This document shows, piece by piece, positions 17,000-26,100 of a stretch of DNA of 64,000 nucleotides. This stretch comes from Allorhodopirellula heiligendammensis. GTDB lineage: Bacteria > Planctomycetota > Planctomycetia > Pirellulales > Pirellulaceae. Below the pieces are notes generated by a model. The model saw nothing but the letters and a program-made list of their open reading frames with translations. It did not search any database and was not told the DNA's origin. The DNA lies in the NCBI RefSeq assembly GCF_007860105.1, contig NZ_SJPU01000002.1, positions 208,837 to 272,836 on the forward strand, given 5' to 3'. Numbering within the stretch: the first letter of the stretch is position 1; each line of letters starts with the position of its first letter. Both the position numbers and the translations under genes were made by a program.

Positions 17000-18844
17000 A
17001 TGAAGTTACTCCATCGCAGCGTTTTCGGCTGCCTGGCTTTGTTATTGACCTATAGTCCTGTCCTTGCTCAGCAGAATCGACCGCGAGGTAATCAGCGTGC
17101 CGATCTGAGTATCCCCGATGTCGAGAAGCAGGACCTCATTTGCTTCGCACTCTACACCGTCCACGATCACACGCTCAAACTCACCGCCCAGCTGTACCCG
17201 CTATCGGCCAGTGATCCGAAGCTGGTCCGGTTGGAGATTGAGAAAGACGGACAGTGGACCCAGGTGGCCCAAACGAATGTGATCGAACCGGGCTGGACGG
17301 CACCCTTCCGAGTCGAAAACTGGGATGATTCAACATCCGCGCGTTATCGCGTTGCCCACGGCACCGAAGCGTTCTACGAGGGCACCATTCGCAAAAATCC
17401 CACTGACAAAGATGAGATTGTCGTCGCGGGTTTTACTGGCAATTCGATCCAGCCCGCCCATGGTGGCGACATCTCTCGTCAAGACCTCATCGACAACGTT
17501 AAGAAAGTCGATGCCGACATCCTGTTTTTCTCGGGAGACCAGGTCTACGACCATAATCGACATCTCGCCGCATGGCTCAAATTTGGTCGCGATTTTGGTG
17601 ACATCATTAAAGATCGTCCCACCATCTGCTTGCCCGACGACCACGACGCTGGCCAACCAAACCTGTGGGGTGAATCCGGTAAGATCTCGACCCTCAGCGG
17701 TGCCGCCGATGGCGGATACTCAAAGCCTGCCGCCTATGTCAAAGAGGTCGAACGAGCCCAAACCAGCCATCTTCCCGATCCGGTGGATCCACGCAAAGTC
17801 GGACAGGGCATTGGTGTCTACTTCACGAATTTGAATTGGGGAAACATCGATTTCGCGATCCTGGAAGACCGCAAGTTCAAGACCGGTCCGGCAGGTAGAG
17901 TACCTAAGCAAGGTCCTCGCCCAGACCATATTCGTAACCCAGATTATGATCCCGCCAGTGTGGATGTTCCGGGGGCGATCCTGCTGGGCGATCGCCAACT
18001 GAAGTTCATTGACGAATGGGCACAGGATTGGCAGGATGCGGATATGAAAGTTGTTCTGTCGCAAACCATCTTCTGTGGTGGCGCCCACATCCACGGCGAT
18101 GCCAATGGGCGTCTTCACGCCGACATGGATTCCAATGGCTGGCCCCAAACCGGCCGCAATCGTGCCCTCGCCGGGCTCCGCAAGGCATTCGCATTTCACC
18201 TCGCCGGCGACCAGCACCTAGCGACACTCTTTCATCACGGTATCGACGAGTACCGCGACGCCATTTGGTCGTTTTGCGTACCCTCCATTGCGAATCTGTA
18301 CCTGCGTTGGTGGGAGCCGCGCGAACCAGGTGCTAACCGCGAACCCGGCGCCCCTGACTACACCGGTGATCAACTCGACGGTTTTGCGAACAAAATCACC
18401 AACTATGCTGCTGCCAATCCAGACAAGAGACCGGCGGGCAAGCTCCTCAATACTCGCGCCGCTGGATTCGGTATCGTGCGGTTCAATACGAAGAAACGCG
18501 AAATTGAAATGGAATGTTGGCCGCGAAATGTCGATGTGACCGACCCCGCTGCGCAACAGTATCCCGGATGGCCGCGAACGATCTCACAATTCGACAACTA
18601 CAATCCGCCAAGCTGGGGAAAGTTGGGAGAATTAACCTTTGACGTGGAAGCCCCCGTCGTGCAGTTGATCGATGCGGCCAGCAACGAGGTGCTGTACACC
18701 GTCCGCGTCCCAGGCAAAACCTTCACCCCAGGTGCTCCTCAAGGAAAGAGCTTCATTGTCAAAGCCGGCAAGGAAACACCCAACATCGTCGTTTCTAAGC
18801 AAGCCAAAGTGGGCGGCGACCCGATAACGGTGTCCTTGGACTGA
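17000..18844 (+). CDS. Secreted PhoD-like metallophosphatase
   Basis: The 614-residue protein has a signal peptide (cleavage after ~23, ...YSPVLA-QQ), an N-terminal beta domain (~40-135) and a PhoD-type metallophosphoesterase core. The metal-site motifs are FFSGDQVYDH (~179-188), PDDHD (~214-218) and HLAGDQH (~400-406). PhoD enzymes are Ca/Fe-dependent alkaline phosphodiesterases or phosphatases that release phosphate outside the cytoplasm. The C-terminal ~80 residues form a small beta module. The start is supported by AGGAAG 5 nt before the ATG. Many planctomycetes carry several of these, so the exact substrate is open. Confidence 0.85.
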   Translation: MKLLHRSVFGCLALLLTYSPVLAQQNRPRGNQRADLSIPDVEKQDLICFALYTVHDHTLKLTAQLYPLSASDPKLVRLEIEKDGQWTQVAQTNVIEPGWTAPFRVENWDDSTSARYRVAHGTEAFYEGTIRKNPTDKDEIVVAGFTGNSIQPAHGGDISRQDLIDNVKKVDADILFFSGDQVYDHNRHLAAWLKFGRDFGDIIKDRPTICLPDDHDAGQPNLWGESGKISTLSGAADGGYSKPAAYVKEVERAQTSHLPDPVDPRKVGQGIGVYFTNLNWGNIDFAILEDRKFKTGPAGRVPKQGPRPDHIRNPDYDPASVDVPGAILLGDRQLKFIDEWAQDWQDADMKVVLSQTIFCGGAHIHGDANGRLHADMDSNGWPQTGRNRALAGLRKAFAFHLAGDQHLATLFHHGIDEYRDAIWSFCVPSIANLYLRWWEPREPGANREPGAPDYTGDQLDGFANKITNYAAANPDKRPAGKLLNTRAAGFGIVRFNTKKREIEMECWPRNVDVTDPAAQQYPGWPRTISQFDNYNPPSWGKLGELTFDVEAPVVQLIDAASNEVLYTVRVPGKTFTPGAPQGKSFIVKAGKETPNIVVSKQAKVGGDPITVSLD

Positions 18845-18952
18845 AACGCTCAACCGAGGCATGGGCTAAGCGTTTCCTAGCGTCTTCTACCGTTCCGCAT
18901 AAGCATCGTCATGAGTCGCGTTCGCTTCGCAGCGATGAGGCTGAAGAATTTT

Positions 18953-18973
18953 CGGAACTCTCGATGAGTTCCG
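18953..18973 (+). terminator. Possible weak hairpin terminator after the phosphatase gene
   Basis: CGGAACTC (18953-18960) and GAGTTCCG (18966-18973) form an 8-bp stem with a 5-nt loop. It is followed by a T-rich but interrupted tract (TTGTAAATCTTTATTG). It lies about 110 bp downstream of the phosphatase stop and could instead be a leader structure of the next gene. Confidence 0.35.
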
Positions 18974-19094
18974 TTGTAAATCTTTATTGTTCGCGAATCG
19001 ATTGATGGGTTTCGCGACCAGACGACTCTGCAATTCGAGCAATCCTGTCGCTCTCGTTTTTAATCTATTCCTACTCTCATCCCGACGGCATCCC

Positions 19095-19796
19095 ATGAGC
19101 GATGACACAGCCTCCGGCGCCAAACCACCTGCAAAACCAATTTCCGCAATCGCTCGTCGCTGTCTCGGCGTGCTGATTGAAAAGGCCAAGACGACCCCTG
19201 ATTCCTATCCGCTCAGTCTGGCGGCGATCGTCACTGGCAGCAACCAGAAATCCAATCGTGATCCCCAGATGAACATCAGCGAGGGCGACGCACTTCTCGC
19301 TCTGGACGAGCTGCGCGAAGCTGGCGCGGTTCGAGAAATTCAGGGTAGCGGCCGGGTGACAAAGTATCGCCATGCTGCCTACGAATGGTTTGACTGTGAT
19401 AGCCCAGGGGCATCCATCATGACTGAGTTGATGCTTCGCGGACCACAAACGGTGGGTGAGATTCGCACTCGCGCCTCACGCATGCATCCCTTCGTAGACC
19501 TGACCGCCACTCAGGCAGAACTAGATGCACTTGTCGAAAAAGAGCTGGTGTTCGCGATCACGCCGCCGGGCCGAGGTCAAACATTTGCACACACACTCTA
19601 CACCCCGACCGAACGACAACACCTGGCGGCAAAGATCGAAAAGCAGTCCGGTGCAACCCCGTCGACGGCGGCACCATCTTCTGCACCGGCGTCCGCGGCC
19701 AACGAGAGTCGCATCGACAAAATTCAGCAACGACTTGAAGACGTTGTGACACGACTGGAATCGCTCGAGCAAAAACTTGCCGACTGGGAGAAGTGA
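19095..19796 (+). CDS. YceH family protein (DUF480)
   Basis: The ~233-residue protein matches the DUF480/YceH family. Conserved blocks are RRCLGVLIEKAKTTPDSYPLSL, NQKSNRDP, LMLRGPQTVGEIRTRA and an ALVEKELV segment, which together form a tandem winged-helix fold. A Pro/Ala-rich linker leads to a C-terminal heptad coiled coil (IDKIQQRLEDVVTRLESLEQKL, broken here only for quotation). The molecular function is unknown, with a regulatory or DNA-binding role suspected from the fold. The frame opens 108 bp earlier, but homologues begin close to SAIARRCLGVLIEK, so ATG 19095 is used. Confidence 0.88.
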   Translation: MSDDTASGAKPPAKPISAIARRCLGVLIEKAKTTPDSYPLSLAAIVTGSNQKSNRDPQMNISEGDALLALDELREAGAVREIQGSGRVTKYRHAAYEWFDCDSPGASIMTELMLRGPQTVGEIRTRASRMHPFVDLTATQAELDALVEKELVFAITPPGRGQTFAHTLYTPTERQHLAAKIEKQSGATPSTAAPSSAPASAANESRIDKIQQRLEDVVTRLESLEQKLADWEK

Positions 19797-19972
19797 GAAA
19801 CTATGGTGGGAATTTTTGACCTGCTCTTGAGTGACGAACCCAACGCGACAGTAAGGAAACCCACATCACTCCTCGTTCGCGATGCGGGTTGGTCGTTGCA
19901 CCTTGGGTTCGCGAATACGAATAAATCGCCGGCCCGGCAACAAAATCAACCACGAATTTAACACCGACCAGC

Positions 19973-20854
19973 ATGCAAGCCATCGTCTTCCAATCTCGAC
20001 ACCGCGCCGCAAGCCAAGAGATTTGCATGGTATTGGAGTCCGTCGGCATCGCGTCCGAGCTCGCTCGGACAGAGTTGGGCTGGGGGGTGGTGGTCAGCAA
20101 TGATGACCTTGCTGCGGCGAACGCCGAAGTTGATGCGTATGGACAAGACAAGGCCTCTGAACCGATATCGGTCGCAACGCGTGACCCACTGCTCGGCGGC
20201 GCGTTTATTGGTGTGATCTTCTACGTCGCGATTCTTGTATCGGTGGCCGTACTCAACGAAATTTCCGCGTATGGTGTGCATTGGATGGCGGCTGGTGAGA
20301 TGCGTGCAGGCCCAGTGATGTCCGGTCAGCTCTGGCGAACTGTCACAGCACTGACGCTGCACGCCGATGCGCTCCACCTGATCTCCAACCTTGTCTTTGG
20401 CAGCGTGTTTGGCTTATTGGCAGGCCGAATTCTGGGCGGCGGTGTGGCGTGGCTCGCGATCGTACTAGGAGGTGGATTCGGGAATCTACTTAACGCAGCC
20501 CTGCGCGACCCCACTCACATCTCAATTGGTGCCTCGACGGCGGTGTTCGCCGCCCTCGGCACCCTGGTTGCATTGGCGCTGCGACCTCAGGTTGATCGTC
20601 GATCCGAGACACCCATGCAGCGTTGGAGTCCACTGGTCGCGGGAATCTTGTTGCTGGCGACACTTGGCCTCGAAGGCGACCGAACCGATGTGCTCGCCCA
20701 TGTGTCAGGTTTCGTGTCGGGACTCGTCATCGGCGGTCTATGCAGTCTACTGCCCACACGCATGCTTACCTGCGAGCGTGTGCAGTTCGGTGCGGCGACC
20801 GCCACCCTCGCCACTTTGGTGGTTGCGTGGGTACTGGCCGCTGGAGCTAGGTGA
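19973..20854 (+). CDS. Rhomboid-family intramembrane serine protease
   Basis: This 293-residue polytopic protein has the rhomboid Ser-His dyad, GAST (Ser188) in the SIGASTAVFAALG helix and His243 in LAHVSGFVSG. It also has the upstream LHADALHLISNLVFG helix with conserved His and Asn. Six or seven helices are visible after a ~75-residue cytoplasmic N-terminal domain that resembles the small DUF2007-like domains in front of some bacterial rhomboids. Such enzymes cleave helices of membrane proteins. The substrate is unknown. The REP-like repeat region begins about 55 bp downstream. Confidence 0.88.
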   Translation: MQAIVFQSRHRAASQEICMVLESVGIASELARTELGWGVVVSNDDLAAANAEVDAYGQDKASEPISVATRDPLLGGAFIGVIFYVAILVSVAVLNEISAYGVHWMAAGEMRAGPVMSGQLWRTVTALTLHADALHLISNLVFGSVFGLLAGRILGGGVAWLAIVLGGGFGNLLNAALRDPTHISIGASTAVFAALGTLVALALRPQVDRRSETPMQRWSPLVAGILLLATLGLEGDRTDVLAHVSGFVSGLVIGGLCSLLPTRMLTCERVQFGAATATLATLVVAWVLAAGAR

Positions 20855-20908
20855 ACAGCTGATTGGCGGTTTCCAGGCCAAGATCGGACGGAAACGCAAC
20901 AGAAACGG

Positions 20909-20930
20909 CCACCCTCAGAAAGGGCCACCC
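20909..20930. repeat. REP-like motif, copy 1
   Basis: A 22-bp element (CCACCCTCAGAAAGGG followed by CCACCC) recurs at 20942-20963, 21329-21350 and 21716-21737 with 2-3 substitutions. It contains a CCCT/AGGG mini-hairpin. Its position next to a REP-associated-type transposase gene makes a REP role plausible. Confidence 0.5.
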
Positions 20931-20941
20931 TTATTACTAGC

Positions 20942-21328
20942 CCACCCTCATAAAGGGCCACCCGTATTTTCCAGCCGGTAAATAGTCCTGTAGGGAGCTA
21001 ACTCGCACGATGGACAACTGAAATCCATGTGCATCCCTGGGAAAACGACGATCTGATGCGGACGATGCCAGCAAAAGCGACTGACTGCGCAGCGGGCACC
21101 TCGAAGACTTCCTGCGAAACCAAAAGACCAGTGTTGGTTCAGACTGACGAGAGGCCCAGCGGGTTTTCACGAGCACACAGCCAACTCTGACCGCGACGGC
21201 ATGCTTCACTCGCGAGACTCTCCGGCGTGCCTGCCGCCCGCTTGAAGATGCGACCAAACTTTCGCACCACGTCGCACCAACCGTGGGTGTCCAAGCCGAT
21301 CCGCTGCAAGATCGGGGTCAGGTGATCT
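20942..21328 (-). repeat. 387-bp tandem unit 1 (transposase tail copy)
   Basis: This is the most diverged of three head-to-tail 387-bp units (20942-21328, 21329-21715, 21716-22102). By eye it differs from the others only in a few bases of the opening REP-like motif and at one later position (G versus A near 21010). Positions 21139-21328 duplicate the last 190 bp of the transposase gene including its stop, so it is a gene fragment without a start. Confidence 0.9.
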
Positions 21329-21715
21329 GCACCCTCAGAAAGGGCCGCCCGTATTTTCCAGCCGGTAAATAGTCCTGTAGGGAGCTAACTCGCACAATGG
21401 ACAACTGAAATCCATGTGCATCCCTGGGAAAACGACGATCTGATGCGGACGATGCCAGCAAAAGCGACTGACTGCGCAGCGGGCACCTCGAAGACTTCCT
21501 GCGAAACCAAAAGACCAGTGTTGGTTCAGACTGACGAGAGGCCCAGCGGGTTTTCACGAGCACACAGCCAACTCTGACCGCGACGGCATGCTTCACTCGC
21601 GAGACTCTCCGGCGTGCCTGCCGCCCGCTTGAAGATGCGACCAAACTTTCGCACCACGTCGCACCAACCGTGGGTGTCCAAGCCGATCCGCTGCAAGATC
21701 GGGGTCAGGTGATCT
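21329..21715 (-). repeat. 387-bp tandem unit 2 (transposase tail copy)
   Basis: This unit appears identical to unit 3 over its full length when read by eye. It joins unit 3 with no spacer at ...GGTGATCT/GCACCCTC. The transposase-derived part is 21526-21715. Perfect identity suggests a recent duplication, or alternatively an assembly artefact. Confidence 0.92.
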
Positions 21716-22102
21716 GCACCCTCAGAAAGGGCCGCCCGTATTTTCCAGCCGGTAAATAGTCCTGTAGGGAGCTAACTCGCACAATGGACAACTGAAATCC
21801 ATGTGCATCCCTGGGAAAACGACGATCTGATGCGGACGATGCCAGCAAAAGCGACTGACTGCGCAGCGGGCACCTCGAAGACTTCCTGCGAAACCAAAAG
21901 ACCAGTGTTGGTTCAGACTGACGAGAGGCCCAGCGGGTTTTCACGAGCACACAGCCAACTCTGACCGCGACGGCATGCTTCACTCGCGAGACTCTCCGGC
22001 GTGCCTGCCGCCCGCTTGAAGATGCGACCAAACTTTCGCACCACGTCGCACCAACCGTGGGTGTCCAAGCCGATCCGCTGCAAGATCGGGGTCAGGTGAT
22101 CT
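21716..22102 (-). repeat. 387-bp tandem unit 3 (contains the real transposase 3' end)
   Basis: This is the parental unit. Positions 21913-22102 are the true last 190 bp of the transposase gene, and 21716-21912 are its 197-bp downstream flank beginning with a REP-like motif. To the right the sequence continues into the intact gene instead of another unit, which defines the duplication breakpoint at 22102/22103. Confidence 0.92.
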
Positions 22103-22989
22103 GGAATGCGACCGATCTTATCGGCACGCAACTGGCGGCCTGTCCAATCGAGCAATTCCAAATACCTCGCCATCGGTACCGGTAGAAATCCCTTATTGCT
22201 CGCCCGACGTCCAGATGGCTCCACTGCGGGACCGACGTCATCGAATCGCTCATCAATCTCGATGGGACTCATCCAACCGCTACGCCGTCGACGACGACTC
22301 CGCTCCCAGTCGTGAGTGCTCGGCCGACTCCGATCTTCTCGTTCGCTAAGATCATCGATCCGATCCTTCGCTCCGGTGTAGTCGCTGGTCTCCGGCGTTT
22401 CCGCCAACGCCGCACGAATCGGATTCAGATCAACGTACGCCGCACACACGAGCAAGCTGGACTCATCGAGCAAAATTTGTGCTCGATAACGACCTTCCCA
22501 AAAGTGCCCGCGAACCTCGTCTTCAGCATTGCTCCTCCGCGCAATATTCTCAGCGGTGCACCGCATCCACCAGCTGATATCGGACAGTCGAGTGCGACGT
22601 TCGGACAGCACCTCAGACTGATTGAGAATCATATCAAGTTCCGGTTTGCTGGGTTCGGCGGGAGAACCATCTTCGTTTCGCCGCCGTGGGAATAATCGCA
22701 GCCAACGCCGGGCCACCTCTTCGTCCGACCAAGCTGCCGCCACATCCGCCCGACTGCGTAGGACCAGATGAATGTGGTTGTGCATCACCGAAAAAGTCAA
22801 GCAATCCACCGCGAAGACCGAAGCTAGGAACTCCAGTCGATCACGAATCCAAGCTCGCCGGTGCTCGTAGGAATTGCCCGTCAACGGATCGTCTCCACAG
22901 AGAAACGCACGTCGCACGCATCTCTGAATGCAATGCACTACTTGCACCTCGGATGGATCGAGAACTTCACCACGAGCTTGACGAGGCAT
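21913..22989 (-). CDS. REP-associated tyrosine transposase-like (Y1/HUH) protein
   Basis: The 358-residue protein carries the HUH nuclease motif FSVMHNHIHLVL (residues ~67-78, His72-Ile-His74) and the family segment GRYRAQILLDESSLLVCAAYVDLNPIRA. These are typical of IS200/IS605-related RAYT proteins (TnpA_REP) that nick single-stranded DNA at palindromic REP elements. The ~150-residue Arg-rich C-terminal extension is longer than in enterobacterial RAYTs but common in planctomycete homologues. The start is ATG 22989, with a GTG one codon earlier. The gene looks intact. Its 3' end is the template for the 387-bp tandem array downstream, which implies local rearrangement. Confidence 0.85.
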   Translation of the reverse strand: MPRQARGEVLDPSEVQVVHCIQRCVRRAFLCGDDPLTGNSYEHRRAWIRDRLEFLASVFAVDCLTFSVMHNHIHLVLRSRADVAAAWSDEEVARRWLRLFPRRRNEDGSPAEPSKPELDMILNQSEVLSERRTRLSDISWWMRCTAENIARRSNAEDEVRGHFWEGRYRAQILLDESSLLVCAAYVDLNPIRAALAETPETSDYTGAKDRIDDLSEREDRSRPSTHDWERSRRRRRSGWMSPIEIDERFDDVGPAVEPSGRRASNKGFLPVPMARYLELLDWTGRQLRADKIGRIPDHLTPILQRIGLDTHGWCDVVRKFGRIFKRAAGTPESLASEACRRGQSWLCARENPLGLSSV

Positions 22990-23181
22990 CACATCGACTC
23001 CGGAAAGAGGAACATCAGGGCCGCATTACCGCTGCACCCCCCCCCATATTACAGCAGTAAGCCACACGGTCAGCCAAAGATTGCCTGTCCCTATTTGATT
23101 ACTTTGACAAGCAGCGCCTAGCACCGCCTTTACGATTGACCTCATGACGACACCCCACGGAGCGGTCCCGAGGCTCGCCTA

Positions 23182-26100
23182 TCATTTCGCTTCGGCGAGG
23201 CGATTGAGTAGAACAGGGTCGTTCGCTACCGGACTCATGGGATCGAGTCCCAAGGTGCCGACGAGTGAATCAACATATGCGTCTGACTCGGCCGCCTCAC
23301 GCTGGGAGGTGGCATAGGCCAACCGTTCACGAAGACCAAGACGTTCAACGGCCTCCTCATTCTCGGGTCGGTCGATGAACTTCTGCAATCGCTCTTCGAA
23401 GGACTTCCAATGTGCGATATCGTGAGTTTGCTTGGTTAACAACCGCCGCCGATACCAATCGCTGGCGATTAGCTCATCGCGATCAAACAGTTTTCGCACC
23501 TCTGGCGAATCAATCGTATGACCGTTGTGCTCCCCCTTCACCATGATATCAAGGACGGCGCGTAGGGGAGGGCAGGCCAACTCGTAGCCGAAATCGCTGA
23601 AGTAACTCTGGGACACTCGAGTTTGTGCCTCGGCAATCTGCAGAATCCCATCTGCAAACGCATCCAAATCTTGTTTCTCCGGTCGCAAAATCGACTCAGG
23701 GAAAATCTTGACTGGGTTATCAAAGACTCGAGCCAGATAGGTGCGGACAAACTTCTGGGTGACGCGATAGCCAAGGCGACTCGCAGGAATCAAGGTGCCT
23801 TTGTGTTCAAAATCCTTGACCCTTTCGAGCATTCCCTCGGCAATCAGGTGTGCTGGATCGCGTTCCTCCGCGGACATCCGACACCATACCTCTGGAATCA
23901 GCAGAGAAATATCGTGCCCCACCTCGAAGTTTGAGCCGACGTGTCCTGCCGGAGTACTGAACCCACCCAGTTCCGTCAAAATCATCGAAACGATGGCAGA
24001 GTTCATATCAATCGCTGGGTGGAGGGCATTGAATGGCCCTTTCGTCAACGCACCCTCACTGCCGGCACCCGTCGTACTAGGACTCTTGCCTGTCAACGAA
24101 CAGACCCAATCCATGATCAATTCGGGCATCTCTTGGTAATGCAGCGGGGAGTAAACCGCGAGTGACCGAATGCCAGCTTCCCGGTCCGGTGGATTATTAC
24201 GGCGACCGGACAGCACGGCGCCCACTGGCGTCAGGACGCTCTCGTTGGCTTCGAGTTTCCGGTGCAATTGAATGCCTCGCATGGCCACATAGGTATCCAA
24301 TTCTCGCACCATGTCGGGACGATCTTGCAGGTAACGAGGATTCTTTGTGCGAGCACCGTTGACGATCCGCGGATCCGCAGTGCTGACGACAAAACCATCA
24401 TTGGCACTGGCAGCCTGCTCGATCAACTGCTCCATCGGCCCCGTGAACTTATCGAATTCGATCGCGTCACGCATGATCTCGCGTGCTTGTTTGCTCGTCA
24501 GCGGCTCGAAATTGCTGATGAAGTTTCCCGGCCCTGAGAGATCAAGTTCGGTTTGCTTATCGAGGCCACGATGAACAGCGTCATCCGGTCGTTGGAATAG
24601 CCGGTACTCACAGTTTTCGACGAACTTGTAACTTCCAGCTTCGCTAATCATGTTGCCGAGTGAACGCACACTGCCCGCTGGGACGACAACGCTGCAGGAG
24701 ATGTCGTCTTCACGCTGCACCTTGGCAGCCGCAATGAAGTCCTGGCGAAGCTTGAAGGTGCGCCAACGCGTGTCTTCGAGTCCCACCCGCAGGTAACTTC
24801 CGACGAGCGTACGATCGCCGAGTTTGAGTTCGTGCCCCGGCGAGCCGTTGACAATATCCACGCGGAAATGTTCTCGCCAGCTCACGTCGACAGTCGCTCC
24901 ACTGAAACGCTTGACGATCAATGCAATCGCGTAAACGTGCTCGGGAATCGAACGCAGCCACTCATTGTACGCATCGTTGTACTCCGGTGACGGTGTCAAC
25001 AGCTGAATCACACTGCCAAGTGAACGCTTGTGGTCGAGCACGCCTCGACTGGGACGGTTGGCGTACACCTTGGGTCCTTCGGCACCCTCGGCCCATCGGG
25101 TGCTGTAATCTTTGGCAAAAATTTCGTCGACCAACGCGAAGTCTTTCTCTTGATCTTTGACGAAAATTGGGCCGTAGAGCATGTAGTCGCGTAAGCTCTT
25201 GCTGATCTCACTCTTCCCACCGCCGCTGACGGTGCATGGCTTATGACAAAAGACGCCTTCCGCTGACGTCCCGATCAGCCGCCAGCTCGGTGCGTGCGTG
25301 TGTTTCTCGAGTTGCAGTTTGTAGCCGCTCGGCGCGATATAAACCTGGTCTGGCGATAGCGGGATGGATTGGGTCACCCCATTGGCATCTTTCCAGCGAA
25401 TGTGGCGATGGTGCAGCGAAGCAAATGCACTTTCAGGGATATACAGAACCTCAGGAAAGTTCTTATCGATTCCATACCCCTCGCGTTGAACGTCGACAAA
25501 ATCACTGTACCGCTCAGCAACATCGGCGAAGGTTTGGCCGTTGTACAAGCGGCTGTTGACTTGGAAATGGTCCCCGAGTGAGTACGAAGCGAATGCGAGC
25601 GCACCGCCAGCATGCTCCTCCTCGGCGCCCCCCATCAAGTTAGCCGCGAAACTGAGTTGTGTTTTGACTTCCTTTTTGCAGTAACCGTAGTAGTTATCCG
25701 CAATCAGCGTCACAATCACACCCGATTCATCGCGACACGTTAACTTGAACGCGGAGCCGTCATTGTAAAGTTCCGTCTCAGACTTCCAGCACATACCATC
25801 GCGACGCTGGCGTTTTGTCGCATCATCATAATGCGGCAGGCCAACTTCCTTCTTGGTCAATTTGACCAGGTGCGTGGCCAGGATCACGCATCCCGTATGT
25901 CCGCTCCAGTGCCGTGCATCGAGCCCCGCATCGGCGCCCGCGACCAGCGGATCACCTGCATTGCCAAAAATTGACTCTACAAAATCCAAGTTGCTGCAAT
26001 GGACGCCGGGGGCAAAGAATCGCGTCTCCATCGACTTGGCCTCGCTAACGCCCGGCACCTTGGGCGCGACGAGAGGCCGCAACATCAACGACACCCACGT

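Noticed and set aside
20937..22031. Three near-identical 106-108-codon minus-strand open frames (20937-21257, 21318-21644, 21705-22031)
   Set aside because: They read the 387-bp units in a frame other than the transposase frame, and their repetition is explained by the tandem duplication. No family signal supports translation.
20909..22102. CRISPR array
   Set aside because: The long units are 387 bp and contiguous, and the 22-bp motifs are not separated by regular 30-40-bp unique spacers. There are no cas genes nearby.
23037..23045. Nine-C homopolymer upstream of the transposase gene as a phase-variation switch
   Set aside because: It lies ~50 bp before the start in non-coding DNA, and nothing connects its length to expression. 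One isolated tract is weak evidence.
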